Positions 36,425 to 46,443 of a DNA stretch of 64,000 bases are shown here, one piece after another. Below the pieces are notes generated by a model. The model ran no database searches. It worked only from the letters and a program-made list of their open reading frames with translations, and was not told the origin of the DNA. Both the position numbers and the translations under genes were made by a program. Within the stretch, counting starts at the first letter, position 1. Every line of letters starts with the position of its first letter. The stretch is from Vibrio penaeicida (GTDB lineage: Bacteria; Pseudomonadota; Gammaproteobacteria; Enterobacterales; Vibrionaceae): positions 658,020 through 722,019 of the forward strand of contig NZ_JAUYVM010000001.1 in assembly GCF_030689305.1 (NCBI RefSeq), written 5' to 3'.

Positions 36425-39400
36425 TTACTCTATCTCTTCGCTGTTTTGCGTTGCCATAACTGCGGCTTGTAAAACCAAACTTGCGTTTAATCTTACTTCT
36501 CTGCCGAGCTCTTCATTCCAGTGAGACCAGATCCTTTCGATGTAGTTATCTGAGCCTTCACCAGGGAACATGTAGCCATCGTTAAAAGCATCTCCCATCT
36601 TTTTAAGTGCCGTTTCTTCATCATCTACCCATTCCCCTGCTTTGTTAATACAGGCTTGAACGCCCGCTAGCGCAGTCTTAGGGAAATAGGGTAATGGCTG
36701 ATTCATTCCTTGATAAAACAAGCGAACCAGCTCTTGCAACATGGTGATGGCTTGATTGCGGTTGTCTAAAGGAGAAATGACCCAATGCACCGCTCCCTCT
36801 TTTTTGTCGTAACCAACGATGTGGGTACGGCTCACGCCCCCCATGGCAGCGAGACAGAGGTGATCAATCCATGCAGATAACCAATCTTGCGCGCGGATTT
36901 TTCCGCTACGATACCGAAGCAGCCCGGATTGGTATCGATGTGTTAACCAGCCCGTTAATTGGCACGGTTTCTCGTCTATTGTTAGGCTGATCTTCACTTC
37001 ACTGTCGTCAAGCGGCTTTCCAGCCAAAGGATGAAGCACATTCACGAGTGAATCCGTCTGTTCTCGGTTAGCAGCAAATTCCAGCTCACCAAAAGCACCG
37101 ATAGGCAGCAATCCTTTAGCTCGCTGTTTTTCCATGTAACGAGCTAAAACAGGTTCTTCTGCTTCACCGTTAACTCTGCATTGAAGTAGCGTATCCACCA
37201 ATTCGTCGCGCATTTTATAACTTTGTAAACCACCCAAAACAAACGGCTCATCGTTTTCTAGCGTCGCCATAGGTGGCTCAAAAAACACTTTGAGACGTCG
37301 ATTAAAGAAATACTGAACGGGTAAACGCCAGAAACGTTGAAGCTCCACCAAATCAAGTTGGTAAGGCGCACTTAGCTCGGCTAAGTAATCATCCAAAGGT
37401 TGCTCAAATGCGCCAGCGCGCGCGCCTAAACGGTTAACGCTCGGTAGCCACTCTTTGGCGTAGCTTTTGTCGATGCCCGAAAAAGCAAGAGGGCTAAATG
37501 GCACCATGGGGTGAGTATTCGAAAGGGCAGCCAGAAGCTTGTCGCCAGACGTATCCACACCCAACATTTCGTCCCCTTCCAAACAATAGTTTTGGTGGCA
37601 GTACTCCAACAACTCCGATACTAAAACCGACGGCACTTTGTCTGTATTGTCTTGAATGGATCGCCCGACATAGCTGATGTATAAGGATTGCTGTGCCGAC
37701 AACAAGGCTTCGAGAAATAAGTATCTATCGTCATCTCGCCTTGACCGATCGCCGGGCCTTGCGCGATTGTTCATTAAATCGAAGCCTTCAGGCGGCATTG
37801 AGCGGGGGTATGCCCCGTCATTCATGCCAAGCAAGCACACCAATTTAAATGGAATGGAACGCATGGGCATCAACGTACAGAAGTTCACTTGCCCTGCTAA
37901 AAAGCGCTGACTGACACGGGTTCCAGACAGTTTGTTCTGCAAATATTGCTGCAATACCGTATACGAAATGTCTTCTTCAAATCCGGCATCAAGAACCTGT
38001 TCAAGCAACTGAGATAAGGTGTCTCTAATGGATTTAAGCGCCATCTCACCTTCAAGCTCTACGCTAAAAAAGGCATCCAGCATGTCATTGATGATGCGAG
38101 TCCAATCTGCCGCGCTTTGAGTGGCGTTCAACTGCTTTTGGAATCGGTTGAGCGTATCGACGTAGTGCGCCAATTTACCCGCTAATTCAGCGTCCATTCC
38201 TTGTACTTCATTGTAAGAAGCTATAGTTCTTTGCCCTTCAAACAACCCCGCACTTTCTGGCATCGCGTAGCCCAATAGCATTCTTTGAATGCCAAAAAGC
38301 CATGTATTTTGCGTTAGCTCTGGAAGCTCAAATTGCCCGGCGGTTTGTTCATCTAGCCCCCAGCGTACGCCAATTTCTTCAATCCAGATCTTTGCTCGTT
38401 CAAACTGGTCTTCACCCAGACCAAACCGAGCCATAATGGCTGGCACTTCGAGAAGTTCGAGTATCTCAGAGGCTTGGAAACGGCTATCGGGTAGCAACAT
38501 TAACTGCATGAATGCAGACAGAACAGGACTCTCTTCTTGCGCCGTCCTGTCTGAAATGGAGTAAGGAATAAAACGCTCACCAGGTGCATTGCCAAAAACA
38601 GACTGTATCGCGGGGCTGTATGCATTAATGTCCGCCACCATGACGATAACGTCACGGGGTTTTAAGCCAGAGTCTCTGTCAAACATGCTTAAAAGCTGAT
38701 CATGCAGCACTTCAACTTCACGCATTGGGCTATGACAAGCGTGAACTGAAAGCGATGTATCCCCTTCTGAAACCAACTGTTTGTGTTGGCTGGTTTCGAG
38801 CACTTCATCTTTTTGGTGCTCTTCTAAATTCAAAATATCCGCTTGTAATTGGTGCAATACGCTATCGCGATCCACCTCTACAAAAGCTTCCACTTCATGG
38901 GCTTCTAACTGGGAGAGCAGATACATATTATCGCGCCCCAATTTCCCCATGGACGCCAGCAAACTGTTTCCAACGACATCGGTATGAAGTTCATCAATCA
39001 CGTTATCTTCAAGTTCGCCTTTTAGCTGCTCTGTTACGCCGTGCTCTTCAGAATGATCTTGTTTCCACTCAATGTGTTTTCGATGACGAGCGGCTAACTT
39101 AGCGAGGTATTTTCTGTCTCGAACCTCTCCCCAGTAATAACGACAAGGGTTGGTAAACATAAGGTGAACATCAATGTGCTCACCCAATGCTTTTAAGGCA
39201 TCCATGTAGCGAGGCGGTAATGAAGAAATGCCAAACACAAACAATCGCTTGGGCAAGTCAGAAAGCCCCGAAGGTGCTTGGCTTAAGGCATCGATGAAAT
39301 GTTCGTATAAATTAGCGCGATGGTAAGGCGATTGATCGAGTACTACCGTGCGATCGTAAAGCGCTTGCCAAAGGATGGGCTGCCAAGGGTGTTCTTCACC

Positions 39401-39874
39401 GATTTCCTGTACCGTTTCTCCCGCTTCCCATGCGGCGATCCATTCTGGTCGGTACACTAAGTATCCGTCAAAGATATCCGCTATTTTCTCTGACAATTGA
39501 AAGAGTTTGGAGTGATCTTCATCGTTTTCTAAGTAGCGCAGTAAGGGAGAAAATTCAGGTTGAGATAGCTGCGATGGCAGTATGTCCATGAGCTTCCAAG
39601 TCATGGCTTCTTTGTTGAAAGCACTACGAGTTGGCACATCAGGAAGGACTTGCGTAAACCTATCCCAAATAAATGTCGCAGGAAGAGGAAAATCGATATT
39701 TGCGGCAACACCAAATTCTTTCGCTAATTCCATTTTCAGCCATTGGGACATGCCAGGGCTTTGAACCAGTATTTGTTCTGCTTCAAATGGGTTTTCTAAT
39801 GGGGAAAGTTTGATGAGTTCAACAAGTAGAGATTTCAGCAACTCTATTTGATTCGAGTGATAGACAGTAAACAC
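36425..39874 (-). CDS. recC: Exodeoxyribonuclease V gamma chain (RecC)
   Basis: 1149 residues, E. coli RecC being 1122. It starts FTVYHSNQIELLKSLLVELI and has PFEAEQILVQSPGMSQWLKMELA, the helicase-like region PRDVIVMVADINAYSPAI and the conserved MPMRSIPFKLVCLLGMNDGAYPR. RecC lacks helicase activity but scans for Chi and splits the DNA strands. It is upstream of recB on the same strand, the usual order; 234 bp separate them, so recBD could have its own promoter. Confidence 0.96.
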   Translation of the reverse strand: MFTVYHSNQIELLKSLLVELIKLSPLENPFEAEQILVQSPGMSQWLKMELAKEFGVAANIDFPLPATFIWDRFTQVLPDVPTRSAFNKEAMTWKLMDILPSQLSQPEFSPLLRYLENDEDHSKLFQLSEKIADIFDGYLVYRPEWIAAWEAGETVQEIGEEHPWQPILWQALYDRTVVLDQSPYHRANLYEHFIDALSQAPSGLSDLPKRLFVFGISSLPPRYMDALKALGEHIDVHLMFTNPCRYYWGEVRDRKYLAKLAARHRKHIEWKQDHSEEHGVTEQLKGELEDNVIDELHTDVVGNSLLASMGKLGRDNMYLLSQLEAHEVEAFVEVDRDSVLHQLQADILNLEEHQKDEVLETSQHKQLVSEGDTSLSVHACHSPMREVEVLHDQLLSMFDRDSGLKPRDVIVMVADINAYSPAIQSVFGNAPGERFIPYSISDRTAQEESPVLSAFMQLMLLPDSRFQASEILELLEVPAIMARFGLGEDQFERAKIWIEEIGVRWGLDEQTAGQFELPELTQNTWLFGIQRMLLGYAMPESAGLFEGQRTIASYNEVQGMDAELAGKLAHYVDTLNRFQKQLNATQSAADWTRIINDMLDAFFSVELEGEMALKSIRDTLSQLLEQVLDAGFEEDISYTVLQQYLQNKLSGTRVSQRFLAGQVNFCTLMPMRSIPFKLVCLLGMNDGAYPRSMPPEGFDLMNNRARPGDRSRRDDDRYLFLEALLSAQQSLYISYVGRSIQDNTDKVPSVLVSELLEYCHQNYCLEGDEMLGVDTSGDKLLAALSNTHPMVPFSPLAFSGIDKSYAKEWLPSVNRLGARAGAFEQPLDDYLAELSAPYQLDLVELQRFWRLPVQYFFNRRLKVFFEPPMATLENDEPFVLGGLQSYKMRDELVDTLLQCRVNGEAEEPVLARYMEKQRAKGLLPIGAFGELEFAANREQTDSLVNVLHPLAGKPLDDSEVKISLTIDEKPCQLTGWLTHRYQSGLLRYRSGKIRAQDWLSAWIDHLCLAAMGGVSRTHIVGYDKKEGAVHWVISPLDNRNQAITMLQELVRLFYQGMNQPLPYFPKTALAGVQACINKAGEWVDDEETALKKMGDAFNDGYMFPGEGSDNYIERIWSHWNEELGREVRLNASLVLQAAVMATQNSEEIE

Positions 39875-40425
39875 AAAGCATCCGGCTACATGGTTGGACG
39901 GTTACTGCTTAGATTAGCATAGAGCATCGAATCTGCTGAACTGAAATATGTATTCAAAGACGAGTGAAAAGACGATCAATCAGTAAGTTAGTTGAATATG
40001 CGCAAATGACCTTGAGGTGGTTTGAGTATAGATAGTCACATCGATATTTTCGTTTACTTGAGCTGATGCGAAATTATGACAAAGCTTGCCATTAAACTTG
40101 ATGAGTATCGTTAGTGGCTCATTTTCGCGACCATTTACACAGTTATTATCGTAATAATAACGATGCATTCTGATGGTTGAGAATTTGCAGTTTTATAACA
40201 TAGCTCAGTTTGACTTCTGAACCCACCATGCTGAACTTAAGGCAAGAGCTTACGTTGGTGCCTCTTTCGGTCTAGATAGACAATATCGGACCAATAGAGG
40301 ATATGTTGTATTTCTTTCATTCAATAAATACCTCATGCGCTACTTTCTCCCTTGTGCTGATAACGTTACACACATGGGTAATAGCAGTGAGGTCGCAGAA
40401 TGAGTTGTAGTAAGAAAGGTTATAT
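39875..40425. other. Gap of 551 bp with no supported gene
   Basis: Between the recC start and the methyltransferase gene. A 62-codon minus-strand ORF (39980-40168) starts after a stop and has no ribosome site, so it is not supported, though its C-terminal part is not obviously random. The recC promoter on the minus strand and the methyltransferase promoter should be here, but neither can be placed. No repeats are seen. Confidence 0.5.
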
Positions 40426-41304
40426 ATGCCAAATGTTGTTGCAAGGGCAGTAAAAAGCTGGCTAAAAACGTCGGTGCACAAAGTAAACGGTTTTAGGGCG
40501 AAGCCAGAACTTGAGAGCTTGATGAAACACCAATCACCCGCGGTAAATGCGGTTGGGGCAGCTCTGTATGATGTACTCAATAGTGCTAACTCGCCAGAAG
40601 AAAGAATGACATTCGAGAAAATTGAACAGCGCCGAGCAACTTTACTGAATTCGAACGCTGAAATTTCAGTCATGGATTATGGAGCGGGTAGCCCAAGTTC
40701 AATAAGAACTCATGAAGAAATGGCTCAGGGAATTGAATTCCACTCAACCATCAGAGCGGTGTGTCGATCTAGCAAACCGGCGTTTTGGGGTGTGTTTCTT
40801 TTTAAAATGATCCGCTACTTGCAACCAAGCACCTGCCTCGAGTTGGGATCCTGCGTCGGAATATCAGCCTCTTACCAAGCTTCTGCTCTTCACATGAACG
40901 ACAAAGGAAAGATGCTAACACTTGAAGGCTCTCCAGAGGTCGCTAAAGTGGCTCAAGAAAGCCTTGATTTCATGGAGCTAGACAACACGTCCATCGTGAC
41001 GGGGCCTTTTCATTCAACACTTCAAAAAACGCTCAGCGCCCATCACCCCATCGATTACCTTTTTAACGATGGTCACCATGATCACGATGCCGTTCTAGAA
41101 TATTTCAATACAGCTTTACCCTACCTTGCGAAAAGCACAGTAATGATTATTGACGATATTAACTGGTCTGAAGGAATGCGTAACGCTTGGCAAGAAATTG
41201 AAGAGGACGAAAGAGTCGCCCTATCTATTGACTTGAATGAGATTGGAATTGCATTTATTACTGACACTTTAACTTCCAAAGAAATCATAAAGATCCCGCT
41301 TTAG
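40426..41304 (+). CDS. Class I SAM-dependent methyltransferase (Methyltransf_24-like)
   Basis: 292 residues. An N-terminal helical region (1-130) is followed by a Rossmann methyltransferase: LELGSCVGISASYQASAL (motif I), LTLEGSPEVAKVAQESL with the acidic residue at the end of strand 2, then IDYLFNDGHHDHDAVLEYF and TVMIIDDINWSEGMRNAW. The DGHH and IDDI motifs are typical of the O-methyltransferase-like TylF/CmcI and Methyltransf_24 group. The target is unknown. It is apparently monocistronic; the 18-bp repeat lies about 85 bp after the stop. Confidence 0.8.
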   Translation: MPNVVARAVKSWLKTSVHKVNGFRAKPELESLMKHQSPAVNAVGAALYDVLNSANSPEERMTFEKIEQRRATLLNSNAEISVMDYGAGSPSSIRTHEEMAQGIEFHSTIRAVCRSSKPAFWGVFLFKMIRYLQPSTCLELGSCVGISASYQASALHMNDKGKMLTLEGSPEVAKVAQESLDFMELDNTSIVTGPFHSTLQKTLSAHHPIDYLFNDGHHDHDAVLEYFNTALPYLAKSTVMIIDDINWSEGMRNAWQEIEEDERVALSIDLNEIGIAFITDTLTSKEIIKIPL

Positions 41305-41387
41305 GAACGAGGTCTTCATTTCTGTGCCTTGCCTGAAAGCAAGCTCCCTATTCTTTGGTAGAGAGGTCGCTGAACCAAGCATCTTGG

Positions 41388-41405
41388 GGTTACTTGGGTA
41401 TAACT
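41388..41405 (+). repeat. 18-bp dispersed repeat, copy 2
   Basis: GGTTACTTGGGTATAACT, identical to 1673-1690, between the methyltransferase and TehA-like genes and 3 bp from the latter's stop (41408). No complementary arm is found nearby, unlike copy 1. Confidence 0.6.
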
Positions 41406-41407
41406 GA

Positions 41408-42382
41408 CTAGCTCGCTACTTTTCCACTCATCATCACGGTTGGTAATACGTGTCGCACATAACACCAACACACGTAGCCGACGACACCACTGGCTATGAT
41501 TAGCTCTATGTTCGCAAGAAAACGAACCTGTTCTACATATTGCGATGAAACAGCGATGCTTTCTAACCAATTCGCCATTTTAAACAACGCAGTCGCACCA
41601 ATTACCATTGGAAAGGTAAAGGCAGCATACGCAGGGCTAAAAGGCAGGCGGAGCAAGTGGAAAAAAGCCGCATAAATAACCACTGTCATCAAAATGGCAA
41701 TACCAAATAACAACGCAACCAAAACAGGAGACGGCTCTTGAGTTACCGTCAAATAGCCAGCCAAAGAAAGGCTCGCAGGAGCGGCAAGAATCGCGATAGT
41801 GGGTTTTGCAGCATCCGGAACACTTTCACAGAAAACTAGACGATATATCATGGTTGGCAACAAAATCGCGTAAGTGACCAAACCAAAATTAAGCACGCCT
41901 TCAGCAATATAAGCGAGCGCAGGCGTTCCTGAGAAAGAAACATCAGCAACAATCAAACCTACAGGGGGGACAAACCAACTTGGCACCATATGGTTGAGTT
42001 GGAAATTCATGCTGCGGTGATAAATAAAGCTAACCAAGAACGATACGTGCATTAAGACTGCCGCCATCCAAACAGCATCACCAAACCCTTGATTCCACTG
42101 ACCAAAACTGTGGGAAATCACCATTAGAGCCATGGCAAAGGTAGGCAAAACACTGCCAACGACAGGGTGTGCCATGTCTTCTTTAAGTAAATGCCGATGG
42201 GACATGAACTTAACCGTTAAGATAAGCAAAAGAATGCCCGCGATACCCGCGCCTATCAGTTGCCCCATTCCGTTTAGGTTGGCGGCGTTTTCCCAACTCC
42301 ACCCTAAACTTGCAATGCCAAGTGCTAACCCTGCCATTGGAGTAGGAGCCAGAGCACTTCTGGTGGTCATTTTCTTGATCAT
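41408..42382 (-). CDS. TehA/SLAC1-type transporter (TDT family)
   Basis: 324 residues, about ten membrane helices. Features of the tellurite-resistance/dicarboxylate transporter family include PTPMAGLALGIASLGWSW at the start, HPVVGSVLPTFAMALM, VPSWFVPPVGLIVADVSF and the pore-lining Phe/Gly-rich helices (LPFSPAYAAFTFPMVIGA). Members export or channel anions (malate, tellurite-linked). It is divergent from a LysR gene (102 bp between the start codons), which probably controls it. The substrate is not predictable. Confidence 0.85.
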   Translation of the reverse strand: MIKKMTTRSALAPTPMAGLALGIASLGWSWENAANLNGMGQLIGAGIAGILLLILTVKFMSHRHLLKEDMAHPVVGSVLPTFAMALMVISHSFGQWNQGFGDAVWMAAVLMHVSFLVSFIYHRSMNFQLNHMVPSWFVPPVGLIVADVSFSGTPALAYIAEGVLNFGLVTYAILLPTMIYRLVFCESVPDAAKPTIAILAAPASLSLAGYLTVTQEPSPVLVALLFGIAILMTVVIYAAFFHLLRLPFSPAYAAFTFPMVIGATALFKMANWLESIAVSSQYVEQVRFLANIELIIASGVVGYVCWCYVRHVLPTVMMSGKVAS

Positions 42383-42484
42383 GGCTGCTTATCTCTAATT
42401 AACTCAATAGCAACATAATAAACTTGCCAAGCATTTAATTATATCTGAATATATTTAAACCAAGGTTAAGTAAAGTTGAACGTT

Positions 42485-43369
42485 ATGAATATTTCGCTGA
42501 AACAGCTCCGAGTTTTTGTTGCGATAACACAGGAAAAAACCATCACTGCCGCCGCGGATCAACTTTACCTCTCGAAAGCAGCAGTCAGTATGTCCTTGAG
42601 TGAACTGGAAAAGCAGGTTAAGCACGCCCTGTTTGATCGCGTGAACAATCGGTTAATATTGAACCGTGAAGGGAAAAGGCTGCTGCCCATCGCCGACGAA
42701 CTGTTACACAGAGCCAATGACATCGATCAGCTCTTTCAAAGCGATCAAGCCTTGCATGGCGAACTCAATATTGGTGCCAGTGACACCATTGGTAATCAAG
42801 TTGCTCCGTTTATGCTCAGCAATTTTCGTTCTGTTACCCAGCACCATCATCAATCGCTTTTTATTGCCAATACCGCCCTCATTTGCGAAAAGTTGGCAGA
42901 CTACGAGTTAGACGTAGGATTAATAGAGGGAAAGACACAACACCCTCAGCTCATCACTCAGCCTTGGTGTTTAGATGAAATGTGCGTCATTGCGAGCCCA
43001 AAACATGAACTCGCCAAACAGACAAACTTGGGGGTGCGGGATTTAGAATACACGGATTGGCTCTTGAGAGAATCTGGATCGGGTAGCCGAGAGTTTTTCA
43101 CTCAACGAATTGCCCCGCGTATCGAGTATTGGCAAGAATCTTTCCAGCTAAATACAACCGAGGCCATCATCAACGGTACAACTGCAAACTTGGGGTTAGC
43201 GTGTTTATCACGGCGATCAGCACAACATGCGATTGATGATGGACGAGTGGTCGTTTTAGATTTGCCAATAGATTTCCAACGTAAGTTTTGGATACTTCTA
43301 CATAAAGAAAAGTACCAAAGCCCACTTCTAAAAACGTTTTTGGAGTTTTGTTCACGCTGGCAAGTATAG
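42485..43369 (+). CDS. LysR-family transcriptional regulator
   Basis: 294 residues from ATG 42485; a TTG three codons earlier opens the frame but ISLKQLRVFVAITQEK is the usual start. The winged helix (about 1-62) contains TITAAADQLYLSKAAVSMSLSELEKQV; the effector-binding domain follows, ending in a typical LysR C-terminus (REFFTQRIAP, ISLACLSRR-like segment). It is divergent from the TehA-like transporter. An AT-rich dyad ATTATATCTGAATATATTTAA (42438-42458) in the intergenic region could be the T-N11-A operator, but this is weak. Confidence 0.9.
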   Translation: MNISLKQLRVFVAITQEKTITAAADQLYLSKAAVSMSLSELEKQVKHALFDRVNNRLILNREGKRLLPIADELLHRANDIDQLFQSDQALHGELNIGASDTIGNQVAPFMLSNFRSVTQHHHQSLFIANTALICEKLADYELDVGLIEGKTQHPQLITQPWCLDEMCVIASPKHELAKQTNLGVRDLEYTDWLLRESGSGSREFFTQRIAPRIEYWQESFQLNTTEAIINGTTANLGLACLSRRSAQHAIDDGRVVVLDLPIDFQRKFWILLHKEKYQSPLLKTFLEFCSRWQV

Positions 43370-43420
43370 GCTATCGGCCTCTCACAATACGTGTGTGGAC
43401 TGGACACTCAGGCAAACAAT

Positions 43421-43436
43421 CTGTATAAACAACCAG
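43421..43436 (+). promoter_or_regulatory. LexA (SOS) box-like site before yebG
   Basis: CTGTATAAACAACCAG is CTGT-N8-CCAG against the consensus CTGT-N8-ACAG, one mismatch, 33 bp before the yebG ATG. E. coli yebG has an SOS box in a similar place. Confidence 0.65.
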
Positions 43437-43468
43437 TAGATCAAATCTAAGTTCAAAAGAGGATAACC

Positions 43469-43780
43469 ATGGCTGTAATCGTCAAGTACGTGGTGGAGCG
43501 CAACGGAGAAGAAAAGATGACTTTTACCTCTAAGGCTGAAGCCGACGCTTATGACAAAATGTTAGATATGGCAGATGAGCTTTTCGGCCTTATCTCAGAA
43601 AGCAAGCTTATTGAAGATGAAGGGAAGCAAGAAGAATTGTCTCTTTATCTGGCGAAAAATAAAGATGAAGTGTTGTATGCGCTTGGCGCTAAAAAGCGTA
43701 AAGCTGCAACGCCTAAAAAGCCTAAGGTTGTTGAAGATAAAGCAGACGACTCTAACGAGTCTGAAGAAGACGCAGCCTAA
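43469..43780 (+). CDS. yebG: YebG family DNA-damage-inducible protein
   Basis: 103 residues, similar in size to E. coli YebG (96). It has the family motif VIVKYVVERNGEEKMTF, with KAEADAYDKMLDMADELF and LYLAKNKDEVLYALGAKKRK. The lysine- and acid-rich C-terminal tail is low complexity. YebG is SOS-induced and of unclear biochemical role. A LexA-like box lies upstream and a terminator downstream, so it is a single-gene unit. Confidence 0.93.
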   Translation: MAVIVKYVVERNGEEKMTFTSKAEADAYDKMLDMADELFGLISESKLIEDEGKQEELSLYLAKNKDEVLYALGAKKRKAATPKKPKVVEDKADDSNESEEDAA

Positions 43781-43815
43781 TTTAGAGCCGCACAACACCC
43801 TAACGACTTATCAGA

Positions 43816-43840
43816 ATAGCCAGCTTATATTGCTGGCTAT
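43816..43840 (+). terminator. Terminator after yebG
   Basis: ATAGCCAGC and GCTGGCTAT form a perfect 9-bp stem with a 7-base loop, followed by TTCTTTTT. Confidence 0.87.
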
Positions 43841-44033
43841 TTCTTTTTAGAGATATTATATCTCCAATCAGACAGCATATATCGTTTGGCAGACTATCCG
43901 GCTTTTCCCTCTTTCATCTCGTAAGCGGGGTGAGTAGGATGCATGTCAACAAGATTCAAGATTGATGACTTGCTTGGGTGGTCATTCCCTTTCCTAAGCA
44001 AACAAAAGAAATTCAACCAAGGAGATTTCACTC

Positions 44034-45065
44034 ATGGCAACATTTTCTCTGGCATTTGGTACAGCTACCAAGAACCGCGATGGCAAAATCATTGAAGCTT
44101 TCTTCCCTAACCCAGCTCTAAACCCAAGCGATGCTTTGGTGAAAGCAGTAGCGGAAGTGGCTGGTTACCAAGAAGGCAACCAAGCGATCGAAATCTCTGC
44201 GGCTCAAAGTGCAGAATTGGCTAAAGCATTCGAAGCAAACGGCGACGCTGCTAACGCTTCTTTTGCAGCAAAAGCGGCTGAGTCGGCTCAGCCACTGGTT
44301 CTTGTTGTTTTAGCGACTGACGAGAAGCCTGCCTCTGTTGCAGAAGGTTTCTTGAAGCTTCAGCTTATCTCTAACCGCCTAGTACTGCCTCACGGAACCG
44401 TCCTTGATGGTATCTTTGGCTTGCTTCACAACATTGCATGGACAAACGAAGGTCCAATCGATCTTCCTGAACTTGCTGATCGTCAAATCGAAGCGCGCCT
44501 AGCAGGTCGTAACCTGTCTGTTGATTGTGTAGACAAATTCCCGAAAATGGTGGATTACGTTGTACCTACTGGCGTTCGTATTGCAGATACTTCTCGCGTT
44601 CGTCTTGGCGCACATGTGGGTGAAGGCACAACAGTGATGCACGAAGGTTTCATCAACTTCAATGCAGGTACTGCTGGTGTAAGCATGGTTGAAGGTCGTA
44701 TTTCTGCGGGTGTTGTTGTTGGCAATGGCTCAGACATCGGTGGTGGTGCATCCATCATGGGTACACTTTCTGGTGGTGGCACAGTGGTAGTTTCTATCGG
44801 TGAGAACTCTCTACTTGGCGCAAACGCAGGTCTTGGTTTCCCACTGGGCGATCGTTGTACGGTTGAATCTGGCCTGTATGTAACGGCGGGTTCTAAAGTA
44901 CGTATGCTGGATTCAGACGGAAAAGAAGTCGAAGTTGTGAAAGCACGTGACTTAGCGGGTAAATCGGACCTGTTGTTCCGTCGTAACTCGGTAACAGGCC
45001 AAATTGAGTGCCTTACAAACAAAACCGCCGTTGAACTGAACAGCGAGCTTCACAGCAACAACTAA
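44034..45065 (+). CDS. dapD: 2,3,4,5-tetrahydropyridine-2,6-dicarboxylate N-succinyltransferase
   Basis: 343 residues, the long DapD type. The C-terminal left-handed beta helix has GVRIADTSRVRLGAHVGEGT, INFNAGTAGVSMVEGRISAG and SDIGGGASIMGTLSGGG hexapeptide repeats. A unique N-terminal domain precedes it. It adds succinyl groups in lysine/diaminopimelate synthesis using succinyl-CoA. The start ATG has an AAGGAGATTTC ribosome site. A terminator shared with the convergent PatB-like gene follows. Confidence 0.95.
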   Translation: MATFSLAFGTATKNRDGKIIEAFFPNPALNPSDALVKAVAEVAGYQEGNQAIEISAAQSAELAKAFEANGDAANASFAAKAAESAQPLVLVVLATDEKPASVAEGFLKLQLISNRLVLPHGTVLDGIFGLLHNIAWTNEGPIDLPELADRQIEARLAGRNLSVDCVDKFPKMVDYVVPTGVRIADTSRVRLGAHVGEGTTVMHEGFINFNAGTAGVSMVEGRISAGVVVGNGSDIGGGASIMGTLSGGGTVVVSIGENSLLGANAGLGFPLGDRCTVESGLYVTAGSKVRMLDSDGKEVEVVKARDLAGKSDLLFRRNSVTGQIECLTNKTAVELNSELHSNN

Positions 45066-45106
45066 TTGTTTAGCTGAAAGGCAGTATTTGTTTAGACTTA
45101 ATCAGG

Positions 45107-45131
45107 AAAGACCAGCATTACGCTGGTCTTT
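45107..45131. terminator. Bidirectional terminator between dapD and patB-like gene
   Basis: AAAGACCAGC and GCTGGTCTTT form a perfect 10-bp stem with loop ATTAC; followed by TTATTTTTC. Confidence 0.86.
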
Positions 45132-45159
45132 TATTTTTCTATTTGCTTAGCGTTCTGTT

Positions 45160-46329
45160 TTAACTACTAAGCTTTAATAACTTTTGACAAGCCTGTTCTA
45201 GCGTGCCGCGAGAACACCCTAAATTCAATCGAACATACCCACTGCCACCCGCACCAAACTCAGTCCCCACCGAAGGTAATACTCCAACATCAATAAATAA
45301 TCGACGAAGGGCTTCATCGGTCAAATTAAGTTCCCTGCAGTCGACCCAAACAAGGTATCCGCATTGGGGCATTTGAAATGAGAGAGCTGGGATATGTTGA
45401 GAAAGAAAGTGATTCAAAAATTCCATATTCCCTTGAACATACAACTTTAGGTCATTTAACCAACTCAACGAAGTGGCGTAAGCCGTTTGGGATGCGACAA
45501 TTGCCATCGCATCGAACAAATCTAGAAACAGAGCATGTTTTCGCTTTTCTATTGCCCCCCTCATCGAGGGGTTCGGTATGACTAGATTGGCTAATCTCAA
45601 GGAAGCCAATCCAAACGTTTTGGTTGCAGCCGTTGTTACCACAAGCTTTTGTAAGTAACGCTCTTCTAAGTTAAGCGCACTCCAACATTGGTACCCAGGT
45701 AACGCCAAATCACACCATATCTCATCACTGATCAGCCACACATCATAACGGTGACACAATTGGGCAATTGCTTGTACTTCTTCAGGGCTCCAAATACGCC
45801 CGATAGGGTTGTGCGGATTACATAAAATAAAAGCTTTTACCCCAGAGGCTAAAGCCGCTTCAATGGCATTGAAGTCCATGTCATAACAACCAGACTCTTC
45901 CACCATGGTAATTTCTTCGACTTCTCTACCAGATAGAGCGATGGCCTCTTTGAATTTACCGTAACCGGGTGACTGTACCGCAATAGAATCGCCTTCATTG
46001 GTCAATTGCTCGATAACCAATGCAATGCCCGGCATAACGCCATTGACTGGTACAACCCAATCGGTATCAAGATCGAGCTGGTGCTGCTCCTGATACCACG
46101 TTTGAATGGATTCGAAATACGTTTTAGTGACCTCTGTATACCCAAACACACCATGTTCTAGCCGCGACTGTAAGGCACTAGATACCTGTGGAGGAATCGA
46201 AAAATCGTAATCAGAAACCCACATTGGTATGGCATTTTCACTGACATCACCAAATTTCTGTTGGTTAAAATCCCACTTTACTGAGCCCGTTCCTCTGCGG
46301 TTATGTGGTTTATCAAATAAAGAAGACAT
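45160..46329 (-). CDS. MalY/PatB-type pyridoxal-phosphate C-S lyase
   Basis: 389 residues from ATG 46329, which has an AAAGGAAAAATC ribosome site; 25 extra residues from the longer frame are not conserved. Class I aminotransferase fold of the MalY/PatB group: VKWDFNQQKFGDVSENAIPMWVSDYDF, NPHNPIGRIWSPEE, SDEIWCDLALPG, and the PLP lysine in TTAATKTFGLASLRLAN. Members are cystathionine beta-lyase-like (C-S lyase) and some also regulate gene expression. Substrate is not certain. It converges on dapD. Confidence 0.9.
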   Translation of the reverse strand: MSSLFDKPHNRRGTGSVKWDFNQQKFGDVSENAIPMWVSDYDFSIPPQVSSALQSRLEHGVFGYTEVTKTYFESIQTWYQEQHQLDLDTDWVVPVNGVMPGIALVIEQLTNEGDSIAVQSPGYGKFKEAIALSGREVEEITMVEESGCYDMDFNAIEAALASGVKAFILCNPHNPIGRIWSPEEVQAIAQLCHRYDVWLISDEIWCDLALPGYQCWSALNLEERYLQKLVVTTAATKTFGLASLRLANLVIPNPSMRGAIEKRKHALFLDLFDAMAIVASQTAYATSLSWLNDLKLYVQGNMEFLNHFLSQHIPALSFQMPQCGYLVWVDCRELNLTDEALRRLFIDVGVLPSVGTEFGAGGSGYVRLNLGCSRGTLEQACQKLLKLSS

Positions 46330-46443
46330 GATTTTTCCTTTAGAAATGGGGTTGTAGAGAAGATTCTCACTCATAAGACTTTTTAATTCGAATAGCAGAC
46401 ACAATAATACTAAGACGATATAAACAAATCATGGATATAGACT

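Noticed and set aside
39980..40168. 62-codon minus-strand ORF in the gap between recC and the methyltransferase
   Set aside because: No ribosome site, starts right after a stop, and no recognisable domain; kept only as a note in the gap entry.
44555..45022. 155-codon antisense ORF inside dapD
   Set aside because: Pro/Thr/Ser-rich complement of the dapD beta-helix, with no independent support.
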